DNA of 64,000 nt from Methanosarcina sp. (GCF_028693135.1 NZ_JAQUVZ010000007.1:62001-126000); one strand, 5' to 3'. Counted from the first letter of the stretch, positions 43,376 through 52,363 are shown. A program made the numbers and translations. Notes: a model not told the origin generated them from the letters alone.

Positions 43376-43525
43376 TCATTTAGAATGAGCTAATATATGT
43401 CTAAAACATCATTCTAAATGAGAGTTTCTATAAATTAGTTCTCGTTTTAAATGAGGATATCCTCAATTAAAGTTTCATTTGAAATGAAATATCTTCTAGG
43501 TTACCTCTCTAAATGAATTCTTTAG
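43376..43525. promoter_or_regulatory. Cluster of ATTTxxAAAT palindromes upstream of an ATPase gene
   Basis: CATTTAGAATGAG and CATTCTAAATGAG are inverted partners about 30 bases apart. TTCATTTGAAATGAAA and further CTAAATGAATTC, TTTTAAATGAGG half sites follow within 130 bp. The cluster lies 80-230 bases before the ATPase at 43604 and could be operators for a regulator. No open frame uses this stretch. Confidence 0.4.
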
Positions 43526-43603
43526 AGTTTTATCCTCACTGGAATGGAACATACCTTAAATCAGTAGTCTCTGATCAGCAGTCTCTGCAGGACTGGTTTT
43601 CCC

Positions 43604-44863
43604 ATGGATGTACAGGTATTAAAAGAAATCATACGTGAACAAAAAGCATTTTTCGAGGCAGAAGGACCTGAAGGGCTGGTTGAGCGGGAGGCCCTCAAAA
43701 AGGTTTCTGAATTCTTGAAACTCCCTCATGCTCTTGTGATCTCGGGTTTGAGGCGTTCCGGAAAGAGCACCCTTCTGAAGCAGATCCGTAAAAATTTCTA
43801 CGGGGACGAGTCGGTTTACTACTTCAATTTCGAGGATGAACGTCTGATTGGTTTTGAGGTAGGGGACTTCAATTTCCTGTATGAGACGTTTATTGAGCTG
43901 TTTGGAAAAAGCCGGGTTTTTTTCTTTGATGAAATCCAGAACGTTGAAGGCTGGGAGCATTTCGTCCGGCGGATGTACGACAGGGAGTTCAAGTTCATTA
44001 TTACGGGTTCGAACTCCTCTTTGCTGAGCCGGGAACTCGGGACCAAATTAACAGGGCGTTACGTGGGGCTGGAACTTTACCCCTTTTCTTTCTTGGAGTT
44101 CCTTAAATTCAAAGGCATCCCTTCCCCGAAAGAACCTCTTACTGAAGAAAGGGGCCTTATCAAAGGCGCTTTCAATGAATTCCTGGAAAAAGGGGGTATC
44201 CCCGAGTACCTGCGTTTTGAGAGCGCAGAACTCCTGAAGACCCTTTATGAAAACATCCTTTACAAAGACATCCTTGTCCGCTATGGGCTTGGAGATGAAA
44301 AAGCCCTGAGGGAACTTTCCCTCTACCTTTTTTCAAATTACACCTCCGAGGTCAATTACAGCAAATTGCAGAAACTTCTGGGTTTGGGCAGTGCAAATAC
44401 GGTCAAGAACTACATCGGCTACCTAGAAAACTCCTACATGGTCTTTACCATCCCGAAGTATGATTTTTCCCTCAAAAAACAAATTTATGCCCCTAAAAAG
44501 GTTTATGCGATCGATTCAGCCTTCATAAACCTCATATCCTTCAAGTTTTCCCGGGACCGGGGCAAACTGCTGGAAAATCTTGTTTTCCTGGAACTCAAAA
44601 GGAGAAACATGGAGCTTTACTACCACAAGGGCCGGCAGGAATGTGATTTCATCGTTACTGAAAATGAACGGCCTGTGGAAGCTATCCAGGTGACTGTGGC
44701 TCTGAATGGCAACAGGGAGCGGGAATACGGGGGGCTCCTTGAAGCCCTGGAAGCCTACGGACTTGATAGAGGTTTGATCCTTACTGAGGGAGAAGAGTTT
44801 GAAGAGACGGTTCAGGGTAAAAAGATAGTAGTCAGACCTATCTGGAAGTGGCTTCTGGAATAA
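43604..44863 (+). CDS. AAA/DUF4143 ATPase
   Basis: A 419-residue P-loop ATPase of the AAA_14 + DUF4143 type. Walker A is GLRRSGKSTLLKQ (about 48-60), Walker B VFFFDEIQNVEGWE (about 105), a sensor segment FIITGSNSSLLSRELGTKLTGRY, then LYPFSFLEFLKF, a winged-helix region (SKLQKLLGLGSANTVKNYIGYLE) and a C-terminal nuclease-like fold with RQECDFIVTENERPVEAIQV. This family is abundant and variable in archaea, often in multiple copies; the function is unclear. The start at 43604 follows a palindrome-rich region. The gene ends near transposon relics. Confidence 0.85.
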   Translation: MDVQVLKEIIREQKAFFEAEGPEGLVEREALKKVSEFLKLPHALVISGLRRSGKSTLLKQIRKNFYGDESVYYFNFEDERLIGFEVGDFNFLYETFIELFGKSRVFFFDEIQNVEGWEHFVRRMYDREFKFIITGSNSSLLSRELGTKLTGRYVGLELYPFSFLEFLKFKGIPSPKEPLTEERGLIKGAFNEFLEKGGIPEYLRFESAELLKTLYENILYKDILVRYGLGDEKALRELSLYLFSNYTSEVNYSKLQKLLGLGSANTVKNYIGYLENSYMVFTIPKYDFSLKKQIYAPKKVYAIDSAFINLISFKFSRDRGKLLENLVFLELKRRNMELYYHKGRQECDFIVTENERPVEAIQVTVALNGNREREYGGLLEALEAYGLDRGLILTEGEEFEETVQGKKIVVRPIWKWLLE

Positions 44864-44896
44864 ATACAAAATTAGTGGAAAAAGTTACTTTACATG

Positions 44897-44929
44897 TAAT
44901 AGCCAGAAAGCCCCAAGGTTCAGCGTGGG
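44897..44929 (+). mobile_element. IS200/IS605-type end relic, hairpin part
   Basis: GCCAGAAAGCCCCAAGGTTCAGCGTGGGG is a near copy of the relic at 31150-31197. Its terminal GTAGTTCAC is missing, replaced by the start of the next relic. Confidence 0.45.
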
Positions 44930-44930
44930 G

Positions 44931-45154
44931 ATGAATGGCGTAAACTTATCTCATTTTCGCTATCTTCTAACCTTGAAATACTTTCCAGTCCCATATTATG
45001 GACTGAATTCCTAAGCGATAACCAAGCAAAGGAAACCAGAAATGTTTGTATTAAATAATTTTTCACCTCTGGGACAGAGGGTAGAGCCTGTGGACTTGTG
45101 AACGGTAGTTCGAGGTATGAAGCAGGAAGTCTCACAGCTTTAGCTTGAGGTAGT
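44931..45154 (+). mobile_element. IS200/IS605-like non-autonomous element or relic
   Basis: It starts with ATGGCGTAAACTT (compare 39827) and ends with GAAGCAGGAAGTCTCACAGC...TTGAGGTAGTTCAC, homologous to 1480-1755 over the shared GGTAGAGCCTGTGGACTTG segment. The inside encodes no transposase. It butts directly on the stop codon of the winged-helix gene on the other strand. Confidence 0.55.
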
Positions 45155-45502
45155 TCACTTCTTCATTTCCACGTTTTCCACATACCCTTCTCCCCGCGGC
45201 GTTGGGACATAAAATACTTTTCCTTCCTCTTCTATTTTTTCTATGTAAAGTGCATCTTCCAGCATGTTGAGGTGGAAATTTGCCATGCTGTCGTTCAGGT
45301 TGAATTTTTCCTTTATTTCCTCAAAGGATTTTCTCTCACTTCCGAGCGAGATAAGGATCTCTCTTCTCATGGTATTCTGAAGAACCTTGAGTCCGAATTT
45401 ATGGTCTTCGGTCGGGTTCCTTGTCAGTTTACCTTCACGTTTCATTCGCTCGAGCCATTCTTCTTTTCTTTTTGTAGCTTCCTCGGGGGTCATGGTAATC
45501 AT
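45155..45502 (-). CDS. Winged-helix transcriptional regulator
   Basis: A 115-residue winged-helix protein (ArsR-like). GLKVLQNTMRREILISLG is the first helix, ERKSFEEIKEKFNLNDSMANFHLNMLEDALYIEKI the HTH and wing, and FYVPTPRGEGYVENVEM the tail. The ATG at 45502 is picked because TTTATATATTC lies about 25 bases upstream, implying a near-leaderless mRNA; the frame extends to 45550 only through the promoter. It is divergent from the DUF2148 gene. No metal-binding Cys cluster is visible. Confidence 0.75.
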   Translation of the reverse strand: MITMTPEEATKRKEEWLERMKREGKLTRNPTEDHKFGLKVLQNTMRREILISLGSERKSFEEIKEKFNLNDSMANFHLNMLEDALYIEKIEEEGKVFYVPTPRGEGYVENVEMKK

Positions 45503-45595
45503 TAATATACTGTCCTGAATATATAAATAAGTTGGGGGGGGGTTTGCCACCTCCCGGATTCATTTATAAATAGCATAGTTTCCAATTTCTTTTCC

Positions 45596-46150
45596 ATGAA
45601 ACTGAATCCCGAACTCGAATCCCTGGATATCCTTGCAAAAGTCATCCTCACCGCCGCCCGTACCGCCCCTAAAGGCAAGGGTATCGACGACATCGTTACC
45701 TGCCTCCTCTCCCCTGAAGAAAAAACCGAACTTGCCTTCAGGATGGAAGAGCTAAGCGAAATCAAAGACCTCAAATTCCTTATCCGGGACGCCCAGAACG
45801 TCAGGGACGCAGATGCCGTTATCCTTATCGGGCTCAAAGCTTCGGGTGTGAGCAACCTGGACTGCGGAGCCTGCGGCTTTGCGACCTGCAAAGAGATGCT
45901 CGAACACGAAAAGGTGCAGAAAGAGTTTCTCGGTCCCCAGTGCATGATCAAGTACCTGGACCTCGGAATTGCGGTGGGCTCGGCTGTTGCTAAAGCAAAA
46001 GACCTCTGCATTGATAACCGGATCATGTATTCGGCAGGGGCGGCAGCCTGTTATTTTGAGATGATTGATGCGGATGTAGCAATGGGAATTCCATTGAGCG
46101 TCACAGGGAAAAATCTCTTTTTTGACAGGGAATCTACGAGAAAAAGTTAA
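45596..46150 (+). CDS. DUF2148 ferredoxin-domain protein
   Basis: A 184-residue DUF2148 protein. SLDILAKVILTAARTAPKGKGIDDI is the family start; the centre has NLDCGACGFATCKEM (Cys near 87, 90 and 95), and CMIKYLDLGIAVGSAVAKAKDLCIDNRIMYSAG closes the core. The cysteines are like those of the 4Fe-4S motif in AcsE/CdhD-type Fe-S domains. The function is unknown, presumably redox. ATTTATAAAT about 28 bases upstream is the promoter. Confidence 0.8.
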   Translation: MKLNPELESLDILAKVILTAARTAPKGKGIDDIVTCLLSPEEKTELAFRMEELSEIKDLKFLIRDAQNVRDADAVILIGLKASGVSNLDCGACGFATCKEMLEHEKVQKEFLGPQCMIKYLDLGIAVGSAVAKAKDLCIDNRIMYSAGAAACYFEMIDADVAMGIPLSVTGKNLFFDRESTRKS

Positions 46151-46457
46151 GCTTGTAAAAAAAGGAAAGATGAGTAAAATTCCTTTTTACCAGATTAAAT
46201 GTCAGCAGGAGTTGAATATGTACTGAAATCCGAATTTTCCGGGCTCCTGCTTCAGATTGACTTTCCAATTTAATGTCATGTATTGGACATTTCATTTAAA
46301 TGAAATCTTTTTTGTTATTTATTCCCACGGGAAACGGGCAGCAGAGAATTCTGGCTCTACTGCAGTTATTGGAGATATATATTTTTTCTCTCATTTAACT
46401 CCGTGGTTCTTTACCCTGTGATTCTGAGGTTTCTTCTTTCACAATCACCGGTTTCTT

Positions 46458-47069
46458 TCAGTACTTGCTTTTTCCGTTTGAACTTCCTTTTCCAGGAGCT
46501 ACCTGTTCGTCATTCTGTCTTGCTCCTGATCCTTTTCCTTTTCCAGGTGAAATTACCGGTCCCTTATCAGCAGGTTTTTTTGACTTGTCGCTTCCTCCTT
46601 TTAACATTGTTTTGGCAAGGCAATTTGCCGTGAAGGTATTTGTTCCGACTGATCCCTCTGCTGCAAAATTCAAGCCTTTGTTATCAAGCTCTAGCTCCTT
46701 TGTGTTTAGCAAATCTGATGCCAGATAGATCAAAACAAGTTCTTGGTCGAGACCATCGCCATCCGCATCTGTTATCTCAAACCGATCATACTGCTCTGTA
46801 GCGATGAAATTCTGATTATCTTTGCTGTCCGTGATCATAAGGGTGATGGATGTAGGATCGATATTCGCCGCTGTATAGGGACACCCATCATATGCATCTT
46901 CCACATGGAAAACTACTGATGCCCATCTGGCATTAGTTCCTATCACCAGATTTTCCGGTGAAACCGAAAGACCCAGTTGTACATTCTCGGCTGCTGCAGT
47001 AGAAGCAAATGCACCCATCAAAATAAGTAAAGCCCCAAAACAAATTGCTATATTTCTTTTAGTTTTCAT
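46458..47069 (-). CDS. Exported protein with Gly/Lys-rich tail
   Basis: A 203-residue exported protein. A signal peptide (about 5-27, ending STAAAEN) precedes a beta-rich domain (VQLGLSVSPENLVIGTNARW, ITLMITDSKDNQNFIATEQYD, ITDADGDGLDQELVLIYLASDLL), followed by a disordered basic Gly/Lys/Ser tail from about residue 155 (KGPVISPGKGKGSGARQ). DADGDGLDQE resembles a calcium-binding loop. No family is recognised. GGGGAAAC precedes the ATG. Confidence 0.65.
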   Translation of the reverse strand: MKTKRNIAICFGALLILMGAFASTAAAENVQLGLSVSPENLVIGTNARWASVVFHVEDAYDGCPYTAANIDPTSITLMITDSKDNQNFIATEQYDRFEITDADGDGLDQELVLIYLASDLLNTKELELDNKGLNFAAEGSVGTNTFTANCLAKTMLKGGSDKSKKPADKGPVISPGKGKGSGARQNDEQVAPGKGSSNGKSKY

Positions 47070-47639
47070 TTTAGTTTCCCCAATCTATTTTTTCCCACTC
47101 AATGGTGTTTCCGTTATTTTCATTTTTAAATCAGTCGCACCAATAATATACTTTTGGAATTTCTATTAAGTAAATTGCCTCCTTATAATACGTCTCTTGA
47201 TGTCTTTTTTTGTGTAATTTTCAGTTTCTTATTCCAATATTATTTTTAATTTAACCGTGAGAACTTTCACTAAAGTTCAAGTTAACAGCGACATCGTTTT
47301 TCTTTTATTAAATAAGATAACGCTGCATATTCCGATGAATAAATTGAAGAAGAAGAGGGGAGTTATCCAGCTCCACATTTTCATATTATTTCACCTCAAT
47401 GTAACAAATTTTTGTGAATAATGCTCAGACGATTCTGAATCTTTAAATTTTTGAGCATTAACTCTATTACCCTCCGCAGCATTCGGTTTTTGGATCATGA
47501 GGAACTTTTAAACCACAAACTAAATACAAAGGGAATTTATCGGTTACATGCGACTGATTATATCTTGCGGTATTGGGGCCTCTCCAAGCTCCGCTGCGGC
47601 AGGAAAAAATACCTCTGCATAGACATATTGGTCTAAAAA

Positions 47640-47745
47640 ATCAAATCTGTACTTAGAAGATAGTCTTAGAAAGTTGACTTAGAAGATAGTCTCAGAAAGC
47701 TGACTTAGAAGATAGGCTTAGAAGGTAAAATTAGAGGTAAATAGG
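47640..47745. repeat. Degenerate tandem repeat
   Basis: Three to four imperfect units of ACTTAGAAGATAGTCTTAGAAAG-type text. The wider spacer 47070-47831 is AT-rich with no supported gene; the 61-codon frame at 47451 has no RBS or family features. Confidence 0.7.
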
Positions 47746-47831
47746 TTAAAGATCGAATTAAAAAAGGAAAAAATAGAAAGTTTTAGGCATCTGAATGGAA
47801 TTATCTGGGCTGTTTTTAATCTTTTAAGCTT

Positions 47832-49094
47832 TCACCTGAAACCTTTCAGCTCCTCGAAATCAAGGGTTGCAAAATAGTCCTCGATGGTCTCTGCCCTGCG
47901 GATCTGCACAACGCTTCCGTCTTCTCTCAGCAGGAGTTCGGCAGAGCGGAGTTTTCCGTTGTAGTTGAATCCCATGGCATGCCCGTGGGCTCCGGTGTCG
48001 TGGATTGCCAGGACGTCACCGATTTCGATTTCGGGGAGCATCCTGTCGATTGCGAACTTGTCGTTGTTTTCGCAGAGGGAGCCGGTCACGTCGTATTTGT
48101 GGGAAGGAGCTGCCTTTTCTTTTCCGAGAACGGTTATATGGTGGTATGCCCCATAAATTCCAGGGCGCATGAGGTTTGCCATGCAGGAGTCCATGCCCAC
48201 GTAGTCCTTATACGTGCTTTTGAGGTGCCTGACCTGAGATATGAGGTAGCCGTAGGGGCCTGTGATAACCCTGCCGCATTCCAGGTAGACCTTGAGCGGA
48301 GCGAGCCCGTTGGCTGTAATGGTGGCTTCGTAGGCTTCTTTTACGCCTTTTGCCACGGCTTCTAAGGAGACTGGCTCCTGTTCCGGCTTGTAGGGGATGC
48401 CTATTCCTCCTCCGAGATTTACGAACTCGAATCTTATTCCGAGTTCCTTTGAGATCTCAACTATGAGTTCGAAGAGGATCCTTGCGGTTTCCGCGAAATA
48501 ATCTGGATTAAGTTCGTTCGAGGCAACCATTGTGTGCATCCCGAAGCGCTTTACGCCTTTATCTCTGAGGATCCTGTACCCTTCAAACATCTGTTCCTTC
48601 GTAAAACCGTACTTTGCCTCTTCCGGCTTTCCGATGATTTCGTTTCCTTCCTTGAGGGGGCCGGGGTTGTACCTGAAGCAGACGATTTCCGGAAGCCCGG
48701 CATACTTTTCCAGGTAGGGAATGTGGCTGATGTCATCAAGGTTGATGTAGCCTCCCATTTCCTTTGCCTTTACGAACTCCTCGGCCGGGGTGTCGTTTGA
48801 GCTGAACATGATGTCGTCCCCTATCATTCCTGCCTTTTCCGCAAGGATCAGTTCCGGCAGGGAACTGCAGTCAGCCCCAAAACCTTCCTCTTTGAGGACC
48901 TTAAGGATGAAGGGGTTAGGGAGGGCCTTTACGGCAAAAAACTCCTTGAAGCCGGGAACGTCTTTAAAGACAGATTTCATTCTTCTGGCGTTTTCCCTAA
49001 TGGCTTTTTCATCGTAAATATGAAAAGGGGTGGGATATTTTTCCATTATTTTCAGGATCTGTTCTCTGGTGAAGGGGAGGTCCTTTGAAACCAT
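47832..49094 (-). CDS. lysA: Diaminopimelate decarboxylase
   Basis: A 420-residue fold-III PLP decarboxylase that makes lysine from meso-diaminopimelate. FFAVKALPNPFILKVLKEEG contains the PLP lysine (about 54), ADCSSLPELILAEKAG follows, NLGGGIGIPYKPE is the phosphate-binding Gly loop, and VTGSLCENNDKFAIDR is the C-terminal active-site block, reading CENND where CESGD is usual. The variant suggests a divergent lysA subgroup; an arginine- or carboxynorspermidine-type decarboxylase is the alternative. AAAGGTT precedes the ATG. Confidence 0.82.
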   Translation of the reverse strand: MVSKDLPFTREQILKIMEKYPTPFHIYDEKAIRENARRMKSVFKDVPGFKEFFAVKALPNPFILKVLKEEGFGADCSSLPELILAEKAGMIGDDIMFSSNDTPAEEFVKAKEMGGYINLDDISHIPYLEKYAGLPEIVCFRYNPGPLKEGNEIIGKPEEAKYGFTKEQMFEGYRILRDKGVKRFGMHTMVASNELNPDYFAETARILFELIVEISKELGIRFEFVNLGGGIGIPYKPEQEPVSLEAVAKGVKEAYEATITANGLAPLKVYLECGRVITGPYGYLISQVRHLKSTYKDYVGMDSCMANLMRPGIYGAYHHITVLGKEKAAPSHKYDVTGSLCENNDKFAIDRMLPEIEIGDVLAIHDTGAHGHAMGFNYNGKLRSAELLLREDGSVVQIRRAETIEDYFATLDFEELKGFR

Positions 49095-49238
49095 TATTGT
49101 AACCTTTTGCCTGATTTTTGTTTAAATCGATTTTATACCAATTTGAACTTTTATTCCTTTATTAGTTTTTCCACGATCTCGAGTACTGAATGAAAAAGTA
49201 TCGATTTACCGAAATAGAACTTTGTTTCAAAAAGATGT

Positions 49239-49424
49239 TCAATTTCCGTTATTTAATACCAGTTTCAAGCATTTAATGCCAGTTTCAAACTCTGCAATTT
49301 TCCTTACGGTCTTCTTGTGGGGTGTGATCTTCTCAAGCTCCTCAAAAAGCTCTGCAAGCTTTTTATACTGTGCCATTGCCCCCTCTCCGAAAAAGCGTTT
49401 GAAGTTTTCTACAATAACTATTCC
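49239..49424 (-). pseudogene. Decayed gene fragment
   Basis: On the minus strand a coding-looking frame (ENFKRFFGEGAMAQYKKL, then AELFEELEKITPHKKTVRKI) runs to a stop at 49239 but is closed upstream by an in-frame TAG, with a plausible continuation only in another frame. No start is found. It is probably the 3' part of a lost gene of unknown family. The rest of 49100-49580 is spacer. Confidence 0.4.
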
Positions 49425-49587
49425 CTACCCCTGCCTTTATCGCTTTGCACCTTCAAGTTTCTGACACAGATATTCATTTCCAGTAGGGGGTAAACCAGCG
49501 CTTTCCGGTATTTAATCCCTTTTACCGAAACCTTTAATATCTAAAAGATGCATGAGAAGAGTACACAGCAGTTCCTTAAGACAGTCT

Positions 49588-49659
49588 GCGACCGTGGTTT
49601 AGTGGCTATGACCTGAGCTTCCCAAGCTTAGAACCCGGGTTCGAATCCCGGCGGTCGCA
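49588..49659 (+). tRNA. tRNA-Gly (CCC anticodon)
   Basis: Acceptor arms GCGACCG and CGGTCGC, anticodon stem-loop TGAGC-TTCCCAA-GCTTA giving anticodon CCC, T-arm CCGGG-TTCGAAT-CCCGG. Discriminator A, CCA not encoded, no intron. Confidence 0.95.
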
Positions 49660-49861
49660 TTTCAGGCTTTTTTCAGATTCCTTCATTTACGGTGCCCATT
49701 TTTTAATTCTATCTCTCTCACATGAAGTGCTTGTAAGCTCTTGAATTACTACTTCTCTAAATAATATTACTACTTCTCCTAATTATGTTGCTACTTCTCC
49801 GAATAATTATATATTCACCTGCACAATATATTTATAATATTACTAATATAATTATTTATGG

Positions 49862-50077
49862 ATGTTTCATATGAATAAAATTATCGTAATTGCAATGGTG
49901 CTTATGTTTGCTATCACCCTGTTTTCCGGAAATGTTTCGGCAAATGGTGATGAAAACTATAACGATCACAGCAGTGATGATTCACAACCAGGCTCCGGCG
50001 ACATCGGACCCGGGGGACCATCTGACAATGAATATGCCAATCCGGCAGAAGACCGGACAAGACACAAAGACGCCTGA
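49862..50077 (+). CDS. Small exported acidic protein
   Basis: A 71-residue (or 68, from the second ATG at 49871) protein. A clear signal peptide (MNKIIVIAMVLMFAITLFSG, ending NVSANGD) is followed by about 40 residues rich in Asp, Ser, Gly and Asn (HSSDDSQPGSGDIGPGGPSD). TATA-like ATATTTATAATATT lies upstream. No family is recognised. The high quality of the signal peptide is the reason for the call. Confidence 0.6.
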   Translation: MFHMNKIIVIAMVLMFAITLFSGNVSANGDENYNDHSSDDSQPGSGDIGPGGPSDNEYANPAEDRTRHKDA

Positions 50078-50165
50078 TATAAAAAATCTGGCATTTTTTT
50101 CTTTTCAAATTTGATTTCCGTTTTCTCCATTGGATCTTTATTAACGGTAAAATCCTCTTTTTTAT

Positions 50166-50573
50166 TCAATCCTCAGAAAAATCAAGTGAAAACTTTTTTC
50201 TGTAGACCATTCCCTGAAATATTGCCACCAGGTCTCCTTCGTCATCAGTGATATTCACAGTATATGTGGCAATTTTAGGGTTTATTGAAGTCTCCTTTGC
50301 TTCGGCTGTGAGAGTCCCTTTTGTTCCGGCTTTTACAAAGGAGATGTTTGCATTGATCCCAACTGCAGCAATCCCGTATGCGTTTGAAGCTGCTGCAAAA
50401 GCAAGGTCTGCAAGGGTAAATAATGCCCCTCCCTGCACTGCCCTTAAAGCGTTAAGATGTTTTTCTTCAATTTCCATCCTGGCTTTTGCATAGCCCGGGG
50501 AAACTTCCAGCAGTTCTATTCCTGCATGTGCAGCGAATTTGTCTTTTTTAAACAACTTTTTGAGATCTTCCAT
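50166..50573 (-). CDS. PaaI-like hotdog thioesterase
   Basis: A 135-residue hotdog-fold acyl-CoA thioesterase. HLNALRAVQGGALFTLADLAFAAASNAYG is the PaaI signature, in which the Asp of LADLAF matches the catalytic position, and NISFVKAGTKGTLTAEAKE follows. The start at 50573 has CGGAG at eight bases; a GTG at 50612 would add 13 residues without family support. The natural substrate is unknown. Confidence 0.85.
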   Translation of the reverse strand: MEDLKKLFKKDKFAAHAGIELLEVSPGYAKARMEIEEKHLNALRAVQGGALFTLADLAFAAASNAYGIAAVGINANISFVKAGTKGTLTAEAKETSINPKIATYTVNITDDEGDLVAIFQGMVYRKKFSLDFSED

Positions 50574-50745
50574 GTAGTAACTCCGGTAATTGTCAGTAAT
50601 GTCGTGGTTCACTTTAACATTTTAACAATTAAAGTTATTCCTCCCAAATTGTACCTGGCAAATTTCACTTCTCTCTAATTGCTCATCGCCTTAATTGCAC
50701 TACTGGAGTGCTTTCCTTCTCGCGGATTACTCCGATTTTTCAAAT

Positions 50746-51345
50746 TCAAAGCCCTGATGCCGGCTCAATTGCGTCATAGGGGCAATTTTCATAACACCTG
50801 CCGCATTCCAGGCATATTGACCCGTCAATTTTGTAAATTTTTCCTTTGCTGATCGCTCCCGTGGGGCATAAATCTTCACATATTCCGCAGGCTGTACATT
50901 TTTCCGTAATTTTATAGCCCGGTTCTTCTACTGTCGCTCCTCCAAAGGCGAACCTCTCACGTTTCGGTGGGGCAACAGATAAGTCAAATATCTCCCCTGC
51001 CCCGGCTGATAGACAAAAAACCTCAAGAATATCTTTTGTATCTTCCGGGTATATGTCATCAAGAACAGGATTTATTTCAAATATTTTTTCCAGAAAACTG
51101 TTATCAACAAATTCTATCTTCCCTCTAACCCTGACCATAACGTAGTTTTTATTCATCCCAACGATTGCAATTTCTGGATTTTTCTTCAATTGTTTATAGT
51201 ACGGTTTTCCCCTTGCAGTGAGAAAGTATAATTTCCCATTTTCATAAAGCATTATATCGCTCATTCTAACTGCCGGTTTTCCACCCTCAATTGTTGCAAA
51301 GGCTACGGATTTGATATTTCTTAACAATTCCAGTGGATCTTCCAT
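50746..51345 (-). CDS. FMN-binding split-barrel protein fused to a 2[4Fe-4S] ferredoxin
   Basis: A 199-residue protein. Residues 1-120 are a pyridoxamine-5'-phosphate-oxidase-like FMN-binding split barrel (SVAFATIEGGKPAVRMSDIMLYENGKLYFLTARGKPYYKQLK). Residues about 145-195 hold two [4Fe-4S] motifs, CTACGICEDLCPTGAI and CLECGRCYENCPYDAI. The fusion suggests electron transfer between ferredoxin and a flavin substrate. GAGGGAG lies five bases before the ATG. The neighbouring gene on the same strand is 60 bases upstream. Confidence 0.85.
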   Translation of the reverse strand: MEDPLELLRNIKSVAFATIEGGKPAVRMSDIMLYENGKLYFLTARGKPYYKQLKKNPEIAIVGMNKNYVMVRVRGKIEFVDNSFLEKIFEINPVLDDIYPEDTKDILEVFCLSAGAGEIFDLSVAPPKRERFAFGGATVEEPGYKITEKCTACGICEDLCPTGAISKGKIYKIDGSICLECGRCYENCPYDAIEPASGL

Positions 51346-51406
51346 TTTCTCCCTCTTCTTTACTTTTATGTTTTTTTCAACTTTATGATGGAGTAGATAA
51401 TTAATA

Positions 51407-52201
51407 TCAACTTTTACAAATCTCTGGTGAAGTATTGGATGCTCTCCCCGGAGGTGAAAGGTCGTCGTATATCCTTACTGCGAACAGCTTTCCGGTCTTG
51501 CTTATTTCATACACTGCCATGCCTGCCTGGGGTGGGAGTTTCGTCTTCCCCCATTCGTCACAGATGAATTCCACAATGAAGCGGGTCCCGTCAAAGGTTG
51601 TAGTGCAGTGCTTGAGTGAAATGCCCCCTTCAGCAAGGGCTGCATCATAAAACTCCTTACGTCCGGTCGGTCCGCTGTGTTTGTAGTTTGAGCCGCTGGG
51701 CTCCCGCACGTATCCTTCTTCTTCAAAAAGCTCAAGTATTGCTGCTTTGTCCGGTTTGGCAAGCCCTGTCATGTATTTCTCGATTATCAGGGGTTCGTCC
51801 AGGTGCCTGGCAGGGCTCATGAGAGGTTGTCTTAATGCATGTTTTCCGGTTAGCGGCCAGGTGCTGTGGTATACCCGGATTTCGGGTGTGGTGTTCCCGG
51901 AACGGTCTGCTACAATGGAGACCGGCAGCTCAATATTCTTGCTTTCATGCTTCAGGTAGAGCACAAACTCAACAACGATGCGCTGGTCTGTATCCGTGAG
52001 GGCGAAAAGTTCGGCTTTTGCCTCATGTTCCTGTAAAAAAGCTCGCTGGTCACTCAAATACCGTATAAAATTGGCTTTACCTCTGATTTCACCCTGAAGT
52101 GGGGTATTGATCAGCGGTTCATCGGAAAATAGGGAAAGTAATGTTTCAATTTCTCCCCCGAGAATGCCTGCATAGAAATTCTTTAATGTCTCCCGTAACA
52201 A
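51407..52201 (-). CDS. Double SnoaL/NTF2-like protein
   Basis: A 264-residue protein of two SnoaL-type NTF2-like domains (about 1-125 and 135-250): FYAGILGGEIETLLSLFSDEPLINTPLQGEIRGK, then EKYMTGLAKPDKAAILELFEEEGYVREPSG. Such domains form conical barrels, used by isomerases, hydrolases or ligand binders; substrate unknown. The start is TTG at 52201 with GGAGGGA five bases upstream. Directly ahead is an array of twelve 13-bp units, each with a TATA-like and GGGAG motif. Confidence 0.7.
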   Translation of the reverse strand: MLRETLKNFYAGILGGEIETLLSLFSDEPLINTPLQGEIRGKANFIRYLSDQRAFLQEHEAKAELFALTDTDQRIVVEFVLYLKHESKNIELPVSIVADRSGNTTPEIRVYHSTWPLTGKHALRQPLMSPARHLDEPLIIEKYMTGLAKPDKAAILELFEEEGYVREPSGSNYKHSGPTGRKEFYDAALAEGGISLKHCTTTFDGTRFIVEFICDEWGKTKLPPQAGMAVYEISKTGKLFAVRIYDDLSPPGRASNTSPEICKS

Positions 52202-52207
52202 TAAAGT

Positions 52208-52363
52208 CCCTCCTTTATATCTCCCTTTTATATCTCCCTTTTATATCTTCCTTTTATATCTCCCTTTTATATCTCCCTTTTATATCTCCCTTTTATATCT
52301 CCCTTTTATATCTCCCTTTTATATCTCCCTTTTATATCTCCCTTTTATATCTCCCTTTTATAA
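52208..52363 (-). repeat. 13-bp tandem array (12 copies) of TATA-like plus SD-like motif
   Basis: On the minus strand the unit ATATAAAAGGGAG is repeated twelve times without interruption. It ends in GGAGGGA, the ribosome binding site of the gene starting at 52201. One unit has GGAAG, and the outer ones differ by a base or two. Each unit holds ATATAAAA (TATA-like) and GGGAG (Shine-Dalgarno-like). The plus-strand open frame across it is an artefact of the repeat. Confidence 0.95.

Noticed and set aside
47451-47636. 61-codon ORF between the exported protein and lysA
   Set aside because: No RBS, no domain, mixed composition; likely chance.
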